61,094 nt of DNA, from the IMG/VR virus record IMGVR_UViG_3300015373_000004, positions 1-61,094 of that record; one strand, 5' to 3'. The notes under the pieces were generated by a model. The model made no database searches. It had not been told where the DNA came from and saw nothing but the letters and a program-made list of their open reading frames with translations. The DNA is from a virus. The translations under genes and the position numbers were made by a program. Of the stretch, positions 1 to 8,205 are shown piece after piece (the stretch's first letter is position 1; each line of letters opens with the position of its first letter).

Positions 1-16
1 GTGTTTTTTCCGCGAC
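1..16 (-). promoter_or_regulatory. Truncated copy of the conserved promoter element
   Basis: The window begins inside the element found intact at 60748-60780. Only the upstream part (GTCGC, spacer, AAACAC on the minus strand) is present. Starting inside a repeated element suggests why an assembly might break here. Confidence 0.6.
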
Positions 17-214
17 CTCCGGGTGGAAGTCACGAATATGAATCTCCTCTGCGTACTTCCGTTGGCTTGGGTCCTTGGACGTTGCCGTGAACCGGTGCGG
101 GGGCTTGCAGTGCGGACACTTCCACGTGGTCATATACCACTCGAGCTTCTGGCCGGTGTACAGACCCAAAGCCCCGATCAAAGCCACGAAAATATCGTGG
201 ATCAAGAGCTCCAT
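1..214 (-). CDS. Small membrane-anchored zinc-motif protein, 3' end cut by window
   Basis: The ATG at 214 opens a frame that runs off the left edge after 71 codons. It is a close homologue of the complete gene at 60757-60978 (73 residues), differing at only a few residues (for example Thr/Ala 20, Met/Val 28, Ile/Phe 58). The N-terminal 20 residues are hydrophobic and could span the membrane. A Cys-Pro-His-Cys-Lys motif follows and could bind zinc. The start overlaps the end of the DUF6275-like gene. Function unknown. Confidence 0.75.
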   Translation of the reverse strand, partial: MELLIHDIFVALIGALGLYTGQKLEWYMTTWKCPHCKPPHRFTATSKDPSQRKYAEEIHIRDFHPEVAEKT

Positions 215-522
215 CAGTCGTTGAAATGAAACTCGACGTTGTGGGTCTTGCGGTAGGTGTCCACGAAGCCCTTCTCCTTCTCGCGGCTGTAGGTCACCTC
301 GTAGTAGCGACCGTCGGCCACCGACGTGGAGCACAGCGCCTTCCAGCTGCCGAGGGTGTAGGCGAACCACACGACGTAGACGTCGTCGATCGAGAAGTCA
401 GGGAGCTCCTCCTTGACGCCGAGACTCACCGCCTGGTCGTACACGATCTCCTTCGCGACTCGAGGAATATCGCGTCCCTCGTCGTCGCTGCTGAACGGAA
501 TGCCCTTGAGGTTGTCAGCCAT
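214..522 (-). CDS. DUF6275-like phage protein
   Basis: This 102-residue protein contains the pattern DDVYVVWFAYTLGSWKAL, then TS-ADGRYYEVTY and a C-terminal aromatic segment. It matches my memory of the DUF6275 family, small cytosolic phage proteins of unknown function. The ATG lies inside the stop region of the upstream gene (517-515), so the pair is probably translationally coupled. A second copy, cut by the window edge, lies at 60978-61094 and ends in HLD rather than HFND. Confidence 0.8.
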   Translation of the reverse strand: MADNLKGIPFSSDDEGRDIPRVAKEIVYDQAVSLGVKEELPDFSIDDVYVVWFAYTLGSWKALCSTSVADGRYYEVTYSREKEKGFVDTYRKTHNVEFHFND

Positions 523-658
523 CAGTCTTGCCCTCCTTGACGAACTTCTCGATCACGCTGGCCCGGTAGACGATGCTCTCGACCGTAGTCGCACCGCCCA
601 TCTCGAGAGCCCGCTCGATCGACCAGGCCCGGACCAGCTCTTCCTTGGTGGTGATCAT
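515..658 (-). CDS. Small hypothetical protein
   Basis: This frame encodes 47 residues (MITTKEELVRAW...) and is too short for most gene callers. The ATG at 658 has AGGAG eight bases upstream. An in-frame ATG at 664 would add two residues but sits too close to that site. The stop overlaps the start of the DUF6275-like gene. The alternating charged and hydrophobic sequence suggests a helical protein. No family recognised. Confidence 0.65.
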   Translation of the reverse strand: MITTKEELVRAWSIERALEMGGATTVESIVYRASVIEKFVKEGKTDG

Positions 659-675
659 TTCCATCTCTCCTAGCA

Positions 676-996
676 TCAGTTACCTTTCCATCGGTCTCGT
701 GCCCGGGTTGCGTGGTTCCAGTCCGTCAGGACGTTCTGGAGGAACCCCGCCAGGATGAAGTCGGGCGTTCCCGACATGTTCTCGAGCGAGTGCTTGTTGA
801 TCAAGGCTCGGAGCTCTTCCTCGAAGCTCGGAGACTTCTCCTCGGACTCCTTGTCCTTGGGGTTGAACACGCCCCAGGCTTGAACATCGGCCCAGCACTC
901 TTTGCAGAGAGATGGACCCCCGCAGCGGGCGACTCGAGGCTGAGCCGGGTCGAGGTTCGTTCCTGGGATCTGGTGTCCGTGTCTCGTCCAGGCCAT
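676..996 (-). CDS. Hypothetical phage protein with Cys motif
   Basis: I place the start at the ATG at 996, which overlaps the TGA of the upstream gene (TGATG), giving 106 residues. A CGGPSLCKEC segment near residue 30 may bind zinc. The C-terminus (TPDFILAGFLQNVLTDWN, then charged RDRW) resembles a common tail of short actinobacteriophage proteins of unknown role. It belongs to a tightly overlapping block of small genes. Confidence 0.7.
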   Translation of the reverse strand: MAWTRHGHQIPGTNLDPAQPRVARCGGPSLCKECWADVQAWGVFNPKDKESEEKSPSFEEELRALINKHSLENMSGTPDFILAGFLQNVLTDWNHATRARDRWKGN

Positions 997-1166
997 CAGG
1001 CCTCCTTCTTGAACTGCGTGTAGTCGATGTCCTCCGAGGGCCACTCGTCGAGCACCGAGATCATGTGCCGGAGCTCTCGGATCTTCTTGGCTCGACGCTG
1101 CGCCTGGCTGGTCTTGGCGTGCTTGGTGAGACGGCCCTTCTTGTCACGCTTCTTGCTCTCCGGCAT
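996..1166 (-). CDS. Small basic hypothetical protein
   Basis: The ATG at 1166 (MPESKKRDKKGR...) has GAGGAAG just upstream, giving 56 residues. The N-terminal half is lysine/arginine rich and could bind nucleic acid. The C-terminal half is acidic and aromatic. The gene overlaps the 3' end of the XRE-type regulator by 23 bases. A longer in-frame start at 1211 would overlap that regulator much further and is less likely. Confidence 0.65.
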   Translation of the reverse strand: MPESKKRDKKGRLTKHAKTSQAQRRAKKIRELRHMISVLDEWPSEDIDYTQFKKEA

Positions 1167-1389
1167 CTTCTTCCTCTCTGGGAACGAAATGGATCTCCAT
1201 GTCATAGCCATAGCCGTTGGCTATCTTCTGGAGGGTCGAGACGAACACGTCGCACTTTGCGTTCTCCAGATCGGAGATCCGCGCCGAAGTAGTGTTCCCC
1301 CTCTTGGCTGCCTGCTTCTGGGTCAGCCGTGCCTCCGCCCTCATGAACTGGAGGGCGGAGGCAATGTCGTTTAGCAGATCCTGCAGCAT
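1144..1389 (-). CDS. XRE-family helix-turn-helix regulator
   Basis: Residues 18-70 of this 81-residue protein form a Cro/C1-type domain: AEARLTQKQAAKRGNTTSA, then RISDLENAK, then LQKIANGYGYDMEI. The pattern (scaffold helix, recognition helix, hydrophobic last helix) is characteristic of the family. It would bind DNA as a transcription regulator. The short acidic C-terminus has no dimerisation domain. No divergent operator pair or integrase is visible, so a lysogeny repressor role is not supported. Confidence 0.85.
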   Translation of the reverse strand: MLQDLLNDIASALQFMRAEARLTQKQAAKRGNTTSARISDLENAKCDVFVSTLQKIANGYGYDMEIHFVPREEEDAGEQEA

Positions 1390-1398
1390 GATCTTCCT

Positions 1399-1596
1399 TC
1401 AGAACCATGAGGGCGTTGGAACGCCCTCCACATTGTTGCGCCAGTCTGGTGCCGTACCGGTGCACTTGAGGTTGGTGCAGATGTTCTTGACGAATCGCTC
1501 GTCCCTGCCAGCCTTTGTCGCCTCGACGACAAATATGGCATGACCATACAGGCGATGTACGGCAGTCGCCTTGCTGAAATCAAGCTTGAGCGGCAC
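1399..1596 (-). CDS. Hypothetical protein
   Basis: I choose the GTG at 1596, which lies inside the 3' end of the upstream gene and gives 65 residues (VPLKLDFSKATAVHRLYG...). Two cysteines lie in NICTNLKCTGT. Starting from ATG at 1629 would overlap the previous gene by 50 bases. The composition suggests a small globular protein. No family recognised. Confidence 0.6.
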   Translation of the reverse strand: MPLKLDFSKATAVHRLYGHAIFVVEATKAGRDERFVKNICTNLKCTGTAPDWRNNVEGVPTPSWF

Positions 1597-1801
1597 GCTG
1601 GGCCTGCTGCTTCTTCCAGTCCCGCCCACGACGGTTTCGGCTCTGTCGAGGAGTCTCCTTGATGCCCAGCTTCTCCTTGAGCTCCACGTTGCGAGCCTCC
1701 AGGATTCGCTGCTCCGTCTTGATCTCCTCGAGACGCTTGGTGTTGCGCGTCAGCTCCCGCTGCTGCCGGAACTTCTTGAGGTCGATCTCGTCTTCTGCCA
1801 T
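1580..1801 (-). CDS. Coiled-coil hypothetical protein
   Basis: This 73-residue protein is very rich in Glu, Lys, Arg and Gln. A continuous predicted coiled coil covers about residues 8-48 (LKKFRQQRELTRNTKRLEEI...), followed by a basic tail (RNRRGRDWKKQ). It may be an oligomeric nucleic-acid-binding accessory protein. It starts directly after the stop of the upstream gene. Function unknown. Confidence 0.7.
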   Translation of the reverse strand: MAEDEIDLKKFRQQRELTRNTKRLEEIKTEQRILEARNVELKEKLGIKETPRQSRNRRGRDWKKQQAQRAAQA

Positions 1802-1987
1802 TTAGTTCTCCTTTGGGATTTTGAGCTCCCCCAGGGAGGCCCCGAAGACCATGCCGGCCTTCAGGACCCCCGCGAGGTCGACTTCTTCGGTGATCTGTCC
1901 TTCGATCGCGCCGTCGTCGCTGACGAAGGCTTCTCCGATCTCCTTGCGTTCGCCATCCTTGTAGATGACGAGCGGAACCTGCTTCAT
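1802..1987 (-). CDS. Small hypothetical protein following the polymerase
   Basis: This 61-residue protein (MKQVPLVIYKDGERKEIGEAF...) looks like a small beta-rich fold ending in a Pro-Lys-Glu-Asn tail. Its ATG overlaps the TGA of the polymerase gene (ATGA), so translation is coupled to it. Many phages carry comparable short proteins after replication genes. Nothing more specific can be said. Confidence 0.7.
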   Translation of the reverse strand: MKQVPLVIYKDGERKEIGEAFVSDDGAIEGQITEEVDLAGVLKAGMVFGASLGELKIPKEN

Positions 1988-4900
1988 GAGACGAACTCCT
2001 CGAACGATCCGAACTTCTCGATTGTTTTGATGGCGGTGTCGGTCAGCTTCTGGAAGTAGCTGAGATCCACTTCAGACTCATCCGTAACGGTTGAGGCCTC
2101 CTTCCAGAAATATCCCTTCGTGCCGGTGACGGCGTAGAACTTCCCCTCGTGGAACCGGTAGAGCAAAGCCCCACCAGCCCCAGGAATAACAGGGCAGAAC
2201 CGTCCCGTGCGACCGACGAAGCGCATGTCTCCATCGGTCAGAGCCATCGGCTTGTCGTAGCTGTCGAAGTCGAGGTACATACCACCCTTGGCGACCTGCT
2301 TGGTCTCACAGAGGTCGTCGAACACGATGCCTTCGTGGGAGAAGAGCGTCTTGTACACGTAGGGGTGCTGGAACTGCGCACCCACTGCTTCCCACTTGCC
2401 GATCTTGCTGGCCTTCTCGGCCCAGCCGTACTTGGCAATATAGACGGCGTCGTTGACGAGGCAGAAGTCAGAGAGAGTCGCCTCGTGCTCGAAGGTGTAT
2501 CCGTACTTCTCGCCGAACAGCATGACGTCGCGAATGATCTCCTCTGTTGCGTTGGGGATCTTGATCGAGTCCGTCTTGATGTGGGCCACGGTGAACCCAC
2601 GCTCCTGGACGAAGTGCTTGAGGTCGATCATGAAGAGCGCTCCGCGCTTAGCCACGATGTTGTCCCTGTTGCGCTTGTCCCGGAACTTGTTGTCGAACTT
2701 TGCACTGGTGAGACCGTAGACGATGTTGATCACGATCTTCAGTGCATAGGAAAGAGCCTCAGCATCCTGCTCATCTCGGAGATATGGTGCAAGCCGGCCT
2801 CCCAGCATCTTTCGCGCAGAGGCAAAGTCCTTATGCTTGATCGCCAGTCTCGCGCTCTTAAGGTCGGAGAAGTTCTTGGTGTACTCCTTCCCAAACAGGT
2901 TGAGGCACTCGATTGAGGTTGGATGCATGCTTGCGACATCCAGAAGAGCAACGTCTTTGTAGATTCCGGGCTCTGCATAGACGTATCCGCCCTCTCCGGT
3001 GATCTCATCGCGGTAGTAACTCTTTCCGAACTCGTACTTGTAGCCCGGGAACTCCTTAGCCAGCTCTGTGTAGACGAACTGAGACTGAGGGTTTCTGTCA
3101 TCCCCGAACAGGATCTTCGCAGTGTGATTCTGCGTTGTGTGGTTTACCGTCAGACCACTCAGATCGGCCAGGACCTGCCTTGCGACGAAGTCCTGCTTGC
3201 GAGCGTGGAACGTCGCACGAGTCGTCATAACGTCGTTCGCACAGTAGTCTGCGACCTCAGCCCACAGCTCCTCGGGAACCGGCTCGTCCCAGGGGAGAGC
3301 CATCTCCTTGTGACGAAGCCCCAGTTCGATCTGGAACTTCTTGAGAGACTGCTTTTTGCTGCTGAAGTCGTAAATATCGGCATAGGAGAGGTTGTAGGCC
3401 TCCCCGAACATCGCCCCTGGGGTGTTGGCGATGATCTTCTGCGAGAGCTTGTACAGGCTCTCGATGTCGTAGCCCAGGTAGCGGGCGTACAAAATATGGT
3501 TGTCGTACTTCCGGTTGTTGAAGCCGACAAGCTTGAACTTGAGGAGCGGTTCGATGTCCTGCGTGGATGGGTTGATCATGCGAACGACTGGCGCGTCGTC
3601 CTCGTCAAGCATCCAGCAGACGACGAAGAGGTTCGGGTAAACCTCGATGTCGTAGAAGACAATCCGCTGGTCCGTCGCGTCCTGCTCGGTCGCCACGGCT
3701 GGGTCTGCGGACTTGAACTTCATGGTCGACACGATCTCGAGACAGCGGTCACGCTGATTGCTGCTACCGAGAGCGAACCGGATGATGTCCTGCTCCATGT
3801 CGGACACGTCGTAAGGCATGCCAGACTTATAGACGTCGTCAAGGATCTTGTGGATGAAGTCAATCGAGACCTTCGTCCCTGGGTTGATCTCCTTGCGAAG
3901 GTTGCGAGCGATCAGGTTCCGAAGACCCCGCTCACTCCCAATCGTCTTCTCAGATTGCACGGACTTTGTTTTCTCCTTTAGCGGAAGACCGCTGTTGATA
4001 GTTGCAACCGGGAGGTTGTTGCACTTGCTCAGCCGTCGACGCAGGGAGCTATTCCCCGTGTAGACCTTGACTTCGACTCCGTCCTTGAACACAGGCTTCA
4101 GCTGTGAGACGTCGCCGTCGTAAATATAGTGAAGGTGCACGCCGCCACCCGACTTGCTGAACTCCGCGTAGGTCTCCGGCCAACCGGCCGCCTCCGCAAG
4201 GTTCCTCTCAGGGGACTTGTTTCCGCTCTCATCCCTGAGATCGAAGTCGATGACGATGTGGTTCTCAGGCACCTTGACGAAGTGCTCGTCGCGGGTGTTG
4301 AGATCGGAGAGCGTGGTACGCACGTTCTCCCACTTCTTCCTCGGAGTGCCGCTTGCCGAGGAAGTCTGCGCAGGGCAGTCAGCCAGCATCTTGTCGAGGA
4401 TCGACTCCATTGCGTTCAGCTCAAGCAACGGAACCGGCTCGTGACTCTGCTCGTTCAGGACGAACTTGCTCGTGTCGAACTCGGAGTACCAGTTCCAAGC
4501 CCACTCTCCATTCACCTTGATTCGCTGATGGTACGACTTGAAGTAGTTCTTCAGCTCCTCCCGGAACTTGAACTTCGGCATCTTCGAGTCGATCTTTTCG
4601 CTGTCGCAGAACTCCTTGAACATGGCCCATGCCTGCTCCGCCGTCACACCTCCCTGCTCGAGAAATATGTCGTACGAAGCCATGACAAAGTTGTAGAAGT
4701 AGTCCGTCTGAACCATCATCTCGATCGGCCGGTAAGCGCTGTAGTGGTTCTTACCGAGCTTCTTGTAGACATCGAGACAGTGCGAAGCGATCGCACCCAA
4801 CTCGAAGTCGACCTTGTCCATGAGCATCTGATAGCGATCCGGATGAACCAGGTTCCCGGTGGGGTGAATATCGATCAGACGCCGCAGGATTCCCGACTTA

Positions 4901-5736
4901 GCGTCGGTGATCCGAACGGGGCTGTTGGTGCCGAGGAACAGCATCGAGTGGATCTCGAGAGGATAGGTGTTCTTGTTCTTCTCGTTGATGATGAGCGACT
5001 CGTGCGAGATGATCGTGTTCAACTTAGTGTTGTCCTCGATCTTCGACAGGTCGCCGTCCCACTGGATCGCCACAAGGGGGTTGTCCTTGAAGGCCTCCGT
5101 TGCGAATGAGCCCGTGCTGCTGCCGAGCGACTTCGCATCGAAGGTTGCGGTGTACCCCTGGAAGAGCTTGCTGATTACGGTGAGGATGGTTCCCTTGCCG
5201 GTACCAGCAGAGCCGTAGAAGACGAAGAACTTCTGGATCTTCTTGCTGTCTCCTGCGATCACAGACCCGATAGCCCACTCGATCTTCTGGCGTTCCTCGT
5301 GGGAATATAGGGTACTTACAAGCTCGTCCCATGCTGGGAAGTCCCCGGCGACAAGAGAATATGGCAGTCTCTTGCTTACGTAGTCCGTCTTCTTGACCAC
5401 GTCGTCCTTGAACGTCAGCTTGGTGTCCAACTCGAACGGCGAGGAACCAACTTCCTTGCAGTACTTCAGGAACTTGGTCCACACGCCGCTGTCGTAGGAC
5501 TCGAGGGTGAGCGGGATTCCTCCCGCGGTTTTTGCGTTTGCACGAACATCAGCATCCACGAGCCTGACGACATCGTGCGGCTCCGTGCTCCAAAGCCCTG
5601 CCTCCTCATCCCAGATGGCATGGAAATGCCCACCGCGAATAAGAAGGTCGCTGCTTACCCCGACTCGGAAGTTCGGGTAGAGGTATGCATCTCCTTTGAT
5701 CTCTTTGGTGACGAGCCTGTAAAAGTCCACTTTCAC
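1984..5736 (-). CDS. SF3 helicase / primase-like / family B DNA polymerase fusion
   Basis: The 1250-residue protein appears to be an all-in-one replicase. An SF3/D5-type helicase has Walker A GSAGTGKGT at 175-183 and a Walker-B-like segment near 221-230. A primase-polymerase-like segment follows at about 485-580 (VIDFDLRD at 496-503, then SGGGVHLHY). The C-terminal half is a family B DNA polymerase: exonuclease motifs DIE at 696-698, NNRKYD at 740-745 and YCANDV at 831-836. Its polymerase motifs are DVASMHPTS (A) from 933, K-x3-N-x2-YG (B) at 1000-1008 and KTDS (C) at 1054-1057. All key acidic residues are intact. It would unwind, prime and copy phage DNA. The start overlaps the upstream gene (ATGA). 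Confidence 0.9.
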   Translation of the reverse strand: MKVDFYRLVTKEIKGDAYLYPNFRVGVSSDLLIRGGHFHAIWDEEAGLWSTEPHDVVRLVDADVRANAKTAGGIPLTLESYDSGVWTKFLKYCKEVGSSPFELDTKLTFKDDVVKKTDYVSKRLPYSLVAGDFPAWDELVSTLYSHEERQKIEWAIGSVIAGDSKKIQKFFVFYGSAGTGKGTILTVISKLFQGYTATFDAKSLGSSTGSFATEAFKDNPLVAIQWDGDLSKIEDNTKLNTIISHESLIINEKNKNTYPLEIHSMLFLGTNSPVRITDAKSGILRRLIDIHPTGNLVHPDRYQMLMDKVDFELGAIASHCLDVYKKLGKNHYSAYRPIEMMVQTDYFYNFVMASYDIFLEQGGVTAEQAWAMFKEFCDSEKIDSKMPKFKFREELKNYFKSYHQRIKVNGEWAWNWYSEFDTSKFVLNEQSHEPVPLLELNAMESILDKMLADCPAQTSSASGTPRKKWENVRTTLSDLNTRDEHFVKVPENHIVIDFDLRDESGNKSPERNLAEAAGWPETYAEFSKSGGGVHLHYIYDGDVSQLKPVFKDGVEVKVYTGNSSLRRRLSKCNNLPVATINSGLPLKEKTKSVQSEKTIGSERGLRNLIARNLRKEINPGTKVSIDFIHKILDDVYKSGMPYDVSDMEQDIIRFALGSSNQRDRCLEIVSTMKFKSADPAVATEQDATDQRIVFYDIEVYPNLFVVCWMLDEDDAPVVRMINPSTQDIEPLLKFKLVGFNNRKYDNHILYARYLGYDIESLYKLSQKIIANTPGAMFGEAYNLSYADIYDFSSKKQSLKKFQIELGLRHKEMALPWDEPVPEELWAEVADYCANDVMTTRATFHARKQDFVARQVLADLSGLTVNHTTQNHTAKILFGDDRNPQSQFVYTELAKEFPGYKYEFGKSYYRDEITGEGGYVYAEPGIYKDVALLDVASMHPTSIECLNLFGKEYTKNFSDLKSARLAIKHKDFASARKMLGGRLAPYLRDEQDAEALSYALKIVINIVYGLTSAKFDNKFRDKRNRDNIVAKRGALFMIDLKHFVQERGFTVAHIKTDSIKIPNATEEIIRDVMLFGEKYGYTFEHEATLSDFCLVNDAVYIAKYGWAEKASKIGKWEAVGAQFQHPYVYKTLFSHEGIVFDDLCETKQVAKGGMYLDFDSYDKPMALTDGDMRFVGRTGRFCPVIPGAGGALLYRFHEGKFYAVTGTKGYFWKEASTVTDESEVDLSYFQKLTDTAIKTIEKFGSFEEFVS

Positions 5737-6260
5737 CCCCTTTCGATAAGGTAGCTGTTCATCTGGTACCAGATCTCAACACTGCGCTGGTCAACGTTGG
5801 CCGCTTTCAAAGGGAACAACCCGCCGTTCCCATTTTGGTCGTAGGTCCTATCGATCACACGGGTCAGAATATGATCGATCACTTCCGGTGGTCCGGGCTG
5901 GGCGTCATTGCATCCGCGCAGTCCGATGTTGTCGAGCATGTGCCAGAACCACTCCTGGGAGGCTCCCCCTCCGTAGAAGGAGAGCCTCCGCGACAGAGCG
6001 ATCAGCATTTCGAGCATGGAGCAGCCAGCATTCAGGAACGCCGGCGGGTGTTCTCTCCTGATTGCATCCAGGAACTCGTAGCGAAGATCCTTTCCGTCCA
6101 TAACGCGGTTGTCATCGTTGGGAACGAACCAGACAAACTCCTTGGCGTGGAGCTGCCTTAGAAGGGACCAGTAGGTCCGAGCGGGGTTCTTCAGACGGAG
6201 CGGAGCCACTAGACGATATAGCCACTGGAGATATAGCTCGTCGAGCGGCTCGTCGATCAT
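5733..6260 (-). CDS. Conserved phage protein of unknown function
   Basis: This 175-residue protein resembles a family repeatedly found next to polymerases in siphoviruses (ARTYWSLLRQLHAKEFVWFVPNDDNR near the N-terminus). It is helical, with many Trp, Leu and Arg residues, and has no recognisable catalytic motif. Four-base overlaps with both neighbours place it in the replication operon. A replication-accessory role is inference from position only. Confidence 0.75.
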   Translation of the reverse strand: MIDEPLDELYLQWLYRLVAPLRLKNPARTYWSLLRQLHAKEFVWFVPNDDNRVMDGKDLRYEFLDAIRREHPPAFLNAGCSMLEMLIALSRRLSFYGGGASQEWFWHMLDNIGLRGCNDAQPGPPEVIDHILTRVIDRTYDQNGNGGLFPLKAANVDQRSVEIWYQMNSYLIERG

Positions 6261-6904
6261 GGGACTTCGCTTGGATCGGCGAGAATATCCGCCGCGTTGG
6301 CTTCGTCCCGGATGACCTCGAACTCACGACGGATCTTCGTGTTCCGCAGGTAGACCACGTGCGGCTCCCCCGAAAGCTGACCGAACGGCGGAATCGCGTT
6401 TCCGATCATGTCAACGTGGTCGACGACCAGATCACTTTCCTCGTCCAGCACTCCGCCGTCGGCGCAGTACGTGAGCGTGGACTGCAGGAAGCCGGACTCG
6501 TTCTCCATGTACTCGTCAGTGGAGATCGCGTGAATATCCGGCAGCGTGTCGCACACCTCCACGCCGTCGATCATGGTCTTGCCCTCTTCGTCGGTGACTG
6601 CTTCCTTCGAAGAGGTGTAAGACTTCACGATCTGGTCGTAGCGGATCTTCTCGTTCTTGCCGACCTCGTCCAGCGGAGGCTTCTCGAGGTCGAACTTCGT
6701 ACCGAAGACCTGCTTGTGCTTCTCCTGGTACGCCTCGGTGGGCTCCGCCTTGCCTGTCTCTTCGAGGAACTCGACGGACGCAGCGAGCTCACGATCGAGA
6801 CGCTCTTCGAACTCCTTCTCGAGCACCCTCTCCACGACCTTGGCCGTGATGAGGGTGGCGAGCCCCGCCGAGATCAGCGAGGCCGCCAGCGTTGAGATCC
6901 TCAT
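6257..6904 (-). CDS. Membrane-anchored hypothetical protein
   Basis: This 215-residue protein has a hydrophobic N-terminal segment (residues 3-22, LAASLISAGLATLITAKVV), followed by a charged coiled-coil-like region and a globular C-terminal part (EPHVVYLRNTKIRREFEVIRDE). It probably sits in the cytoplasmic membrane with most of its mass on one side. It overlaps the DUF6353-like gene upstream by one base and may act with it. Function unknown. Confidence 0.7.
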   Translation of the reverse strand: MRISTLAASLISAGLATLITAKVVERVLEKEFEERLDRELAASVEFLEETGKAEPTEAYQEKHKQVFGTKFDLEKPPLDEVGKNEKIRYDQIVKSYTSSKEAVTDEEGKTMIDGVEVCDTLPDIHAISTDEYMENESGFLQSTLTYCADGGVLDEESDLVVDHVDMIGNAIPPFGQLSGEPHVVYLRNTKIRREFEVIRDEANAADILADPSEVP

Positions 6905-7803
6905 CAGATGAGCGCCGTGATCGGGCCGTCGACGTTGAAGTCGAGGAAGACCGAACGCTCGAAGCCGGCCACGAAGTCCGGGTAGCGGTTGAAACCGAAG
7001 TCAACGTACCCGTCGTACTTGCCGGCCTCTCGACCGTAGGCCTTGTCGGTGTCGTAGATCCAGCCGACCAGCTGACCCTCTTCGGTCCGCTCCATCCCGA
7101 TCAGGTCGTAGACCTCGTTCAGGAAGAGGTGACCCCGGCGCTTCAGCTCGATGTTGGCCCACTTCTGCTGGTTGTCGAGGAAGGTGTGGTTGTAGCCGTG
7201 GTCCTTGTCCCAGTACCGGTTGGCCTCGTCGAACCACCGACCGTAGGCCGTCTTGGCGTCCTTCGGGGCCTTCTTGGTCTTCGTGACCTTGCCGTTGCCC
7301 TTCTCGTCGTAGCCGGTGTGGACGCCCTCCTCCGCCTTGCCGTGGGCGAACTCGGTGTCCTTGGCCTCGCCCAGCTCCTCGACGACCCGGCTGCGGTACT
7401 TCTTGAACGCCGAGTCGACGCCCATGTAGGCGGCGGTCAGAGCCGTGTTGCGGCTCGAGAGGATCTGGTGCGACTTGGTGAGGCACGCGATCGAGGTCAC
7501 GCCGAGGATGAACGCCGGCCCGTACAGCTTGACGTACTGCTTGCTGGTGCCGACCCACGTGTTGACGACGTGCTCCTTGTGAGCCTGCGCGCCGTAGGCG
7601 TTGTTCGGGTTCTTCAGGAGCGTGTCAGCACGCTCGATCTCGTTCTTGTGGGCGGTGTGCACGTGCTGGGCCTTCAGCGTCGCCTTGCAGGCGAGGACGA
7701 CCGTGGCTCCTGCGCTCACGATGCCGGCGGCGAAGAGGATGTGCGGGGAGTTCTTGCGAAGAAGTAGGCTCGCGCGACCCGCGGCCAGGGAGAGCTTGCT
7801 CAT
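6904..7803 (-). CDS. DUF6353-like membrane protein, paralogue 1
   Basis: This is the longest (299 residues) of three related proteins; the others are at 12779-13561 and 14097-14867. Shared features are an N-terminal NSPHILFAAGIVSAG transmembrane segment, a second hydrophobic segment at about 95-110, an Ala-rich TALTAAYMGVDSAFKKY stretch, and a C-terminal domain ending in a hydrophobic beta strand (FERSVFLDFNVDGP). This copy carries an extra hydrophilic insert around residues 150-200. The family is phage-specific and of unknown role. Confidence 0.75.
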   Translation of the reverse strand: MSKLSLAAGRASLLLRKNSPHILFAAGIVSAGATVVLACKATLKAQHVHTAHKNEIERADTLLKNPNNAYGAQAHKEHVVNTWVGTSKQYVKLYGPAFILGVTSIACLTKSHQILSSRNTALTAAYMGVDSAFKKYRSRVVEELGEAKDTEFAHGKAEEGVHTGYDEKGNGKVTKTKKAPKDAKTAYGRWFDEANRYWDKDHGYNHTFLDNQQKWANIELKRRGHLFLNEVYDLIGMERTEEGQLVGWIYDTDKAYGREAGKYDGYVDFGFNRYPDFVAGFERSVFLDFNVDGPITALI

Positions 7804-7940
7804 TTGATTTTTCCTTCGTTTTGTAGGCGTCGGTAAAAAGCGATGACTTGGTTGTCAGGCATCGCCTGAAGTTTGTTCTTGATCCTCGGGCTGTTGTGGT
7901 AGACCTTCGCGATCTCTATACGCATGAGTTCCGGGGTCAT
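7800..7940 (-). CDS. Small hypothetical protein
   Basis: A 46-residue frame begins at the ATG at 7940 (MTPELMRIEIAKVYHN...). It ends with TGA overlapping the ATG of the DUF6353-like gene, indicating coupling. The sequence is helical and basic towards its C-terminus (RRLQNEGKIK). A longer open frame upstream is low-complexity shadow sequence, so the short start is preferred. Confidence 0.65.
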   Translation of the reverse strand: MTPELMRIEIAKVYHNSPRIKNKLQAMPDNQVIAFYRRLQNEGKIK

Positions 7941-7941
7941 G

Positions 7942-8178
7942 TCAACCCCGCTTGACGAACGGCTTGCGCTGCTTCTGCTTGGTCTGGTACGAGGACTCGC
8001 TGATCTTCCCGTTCTTGCCAGCTGCGACGGCCCGCTGGTTGCAGATCGCCGCGTAGTAGCCGTTCCCGTTTCCGCGGGGCATGTGGAAGCAGGGAATCCC
8101 GTGCGGAGCCAGGTGCTTGTCGCACGGCTGGCGATCGATGATCTTGGCGATGTGGATGCCGTCGTTGAACTGAGACAT
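7942..8178 (-). CDS. Hypothetical protein with possible zinc site
   Basis: This 78-residue protein has Cys and His residues spaced as CDKHLAPHGIPCFHM followed by AICNQRA, compatible with one zinc site. The basic C-terminus (KQKQRKPFVKRG) could contact nucleic acid. A weak purine-rich ribosome site precedes the ATG. Short proteins of this pattern are frequent in actinobacteriophages; function unknown. Confidence 0.65.
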   Translation of the reverse strand: MSQFNDGIHIAKIIDRQPCDKHLAPHGIPCFHMPRGNGNGYYAAICNQRAVAAGKNGKISESSYQTKQKQRKPFVKRG

Positions 8179-8205
8179 GTTCGTGTCTTTCCGGAGAGAG
8201 GGTTG

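Larger units (their letters stand above)
1..333. repeat. Left copy of imperfect terminal redundancy
   Basis: This stretch is homologous to 60765-61094. From 1 to about 236 there are roughly ten substitutions and one 3-base length difference; from about 237 to 333 the two copies are identical as far as I can read. Both copies hold the same two genes in the same order. Real direct terminal repeats are normally identical, so this is either a recent duplicate or an assembly in which strain variants meet at the ends. Confidence 0.85.

Noticed and set aside
1144-1389. Lysogeny repressor role for the XRE-type protein
   Set aside because: No integrase, partition system or divergent operator arrangement is visible, so only a generic regulator call is justified.
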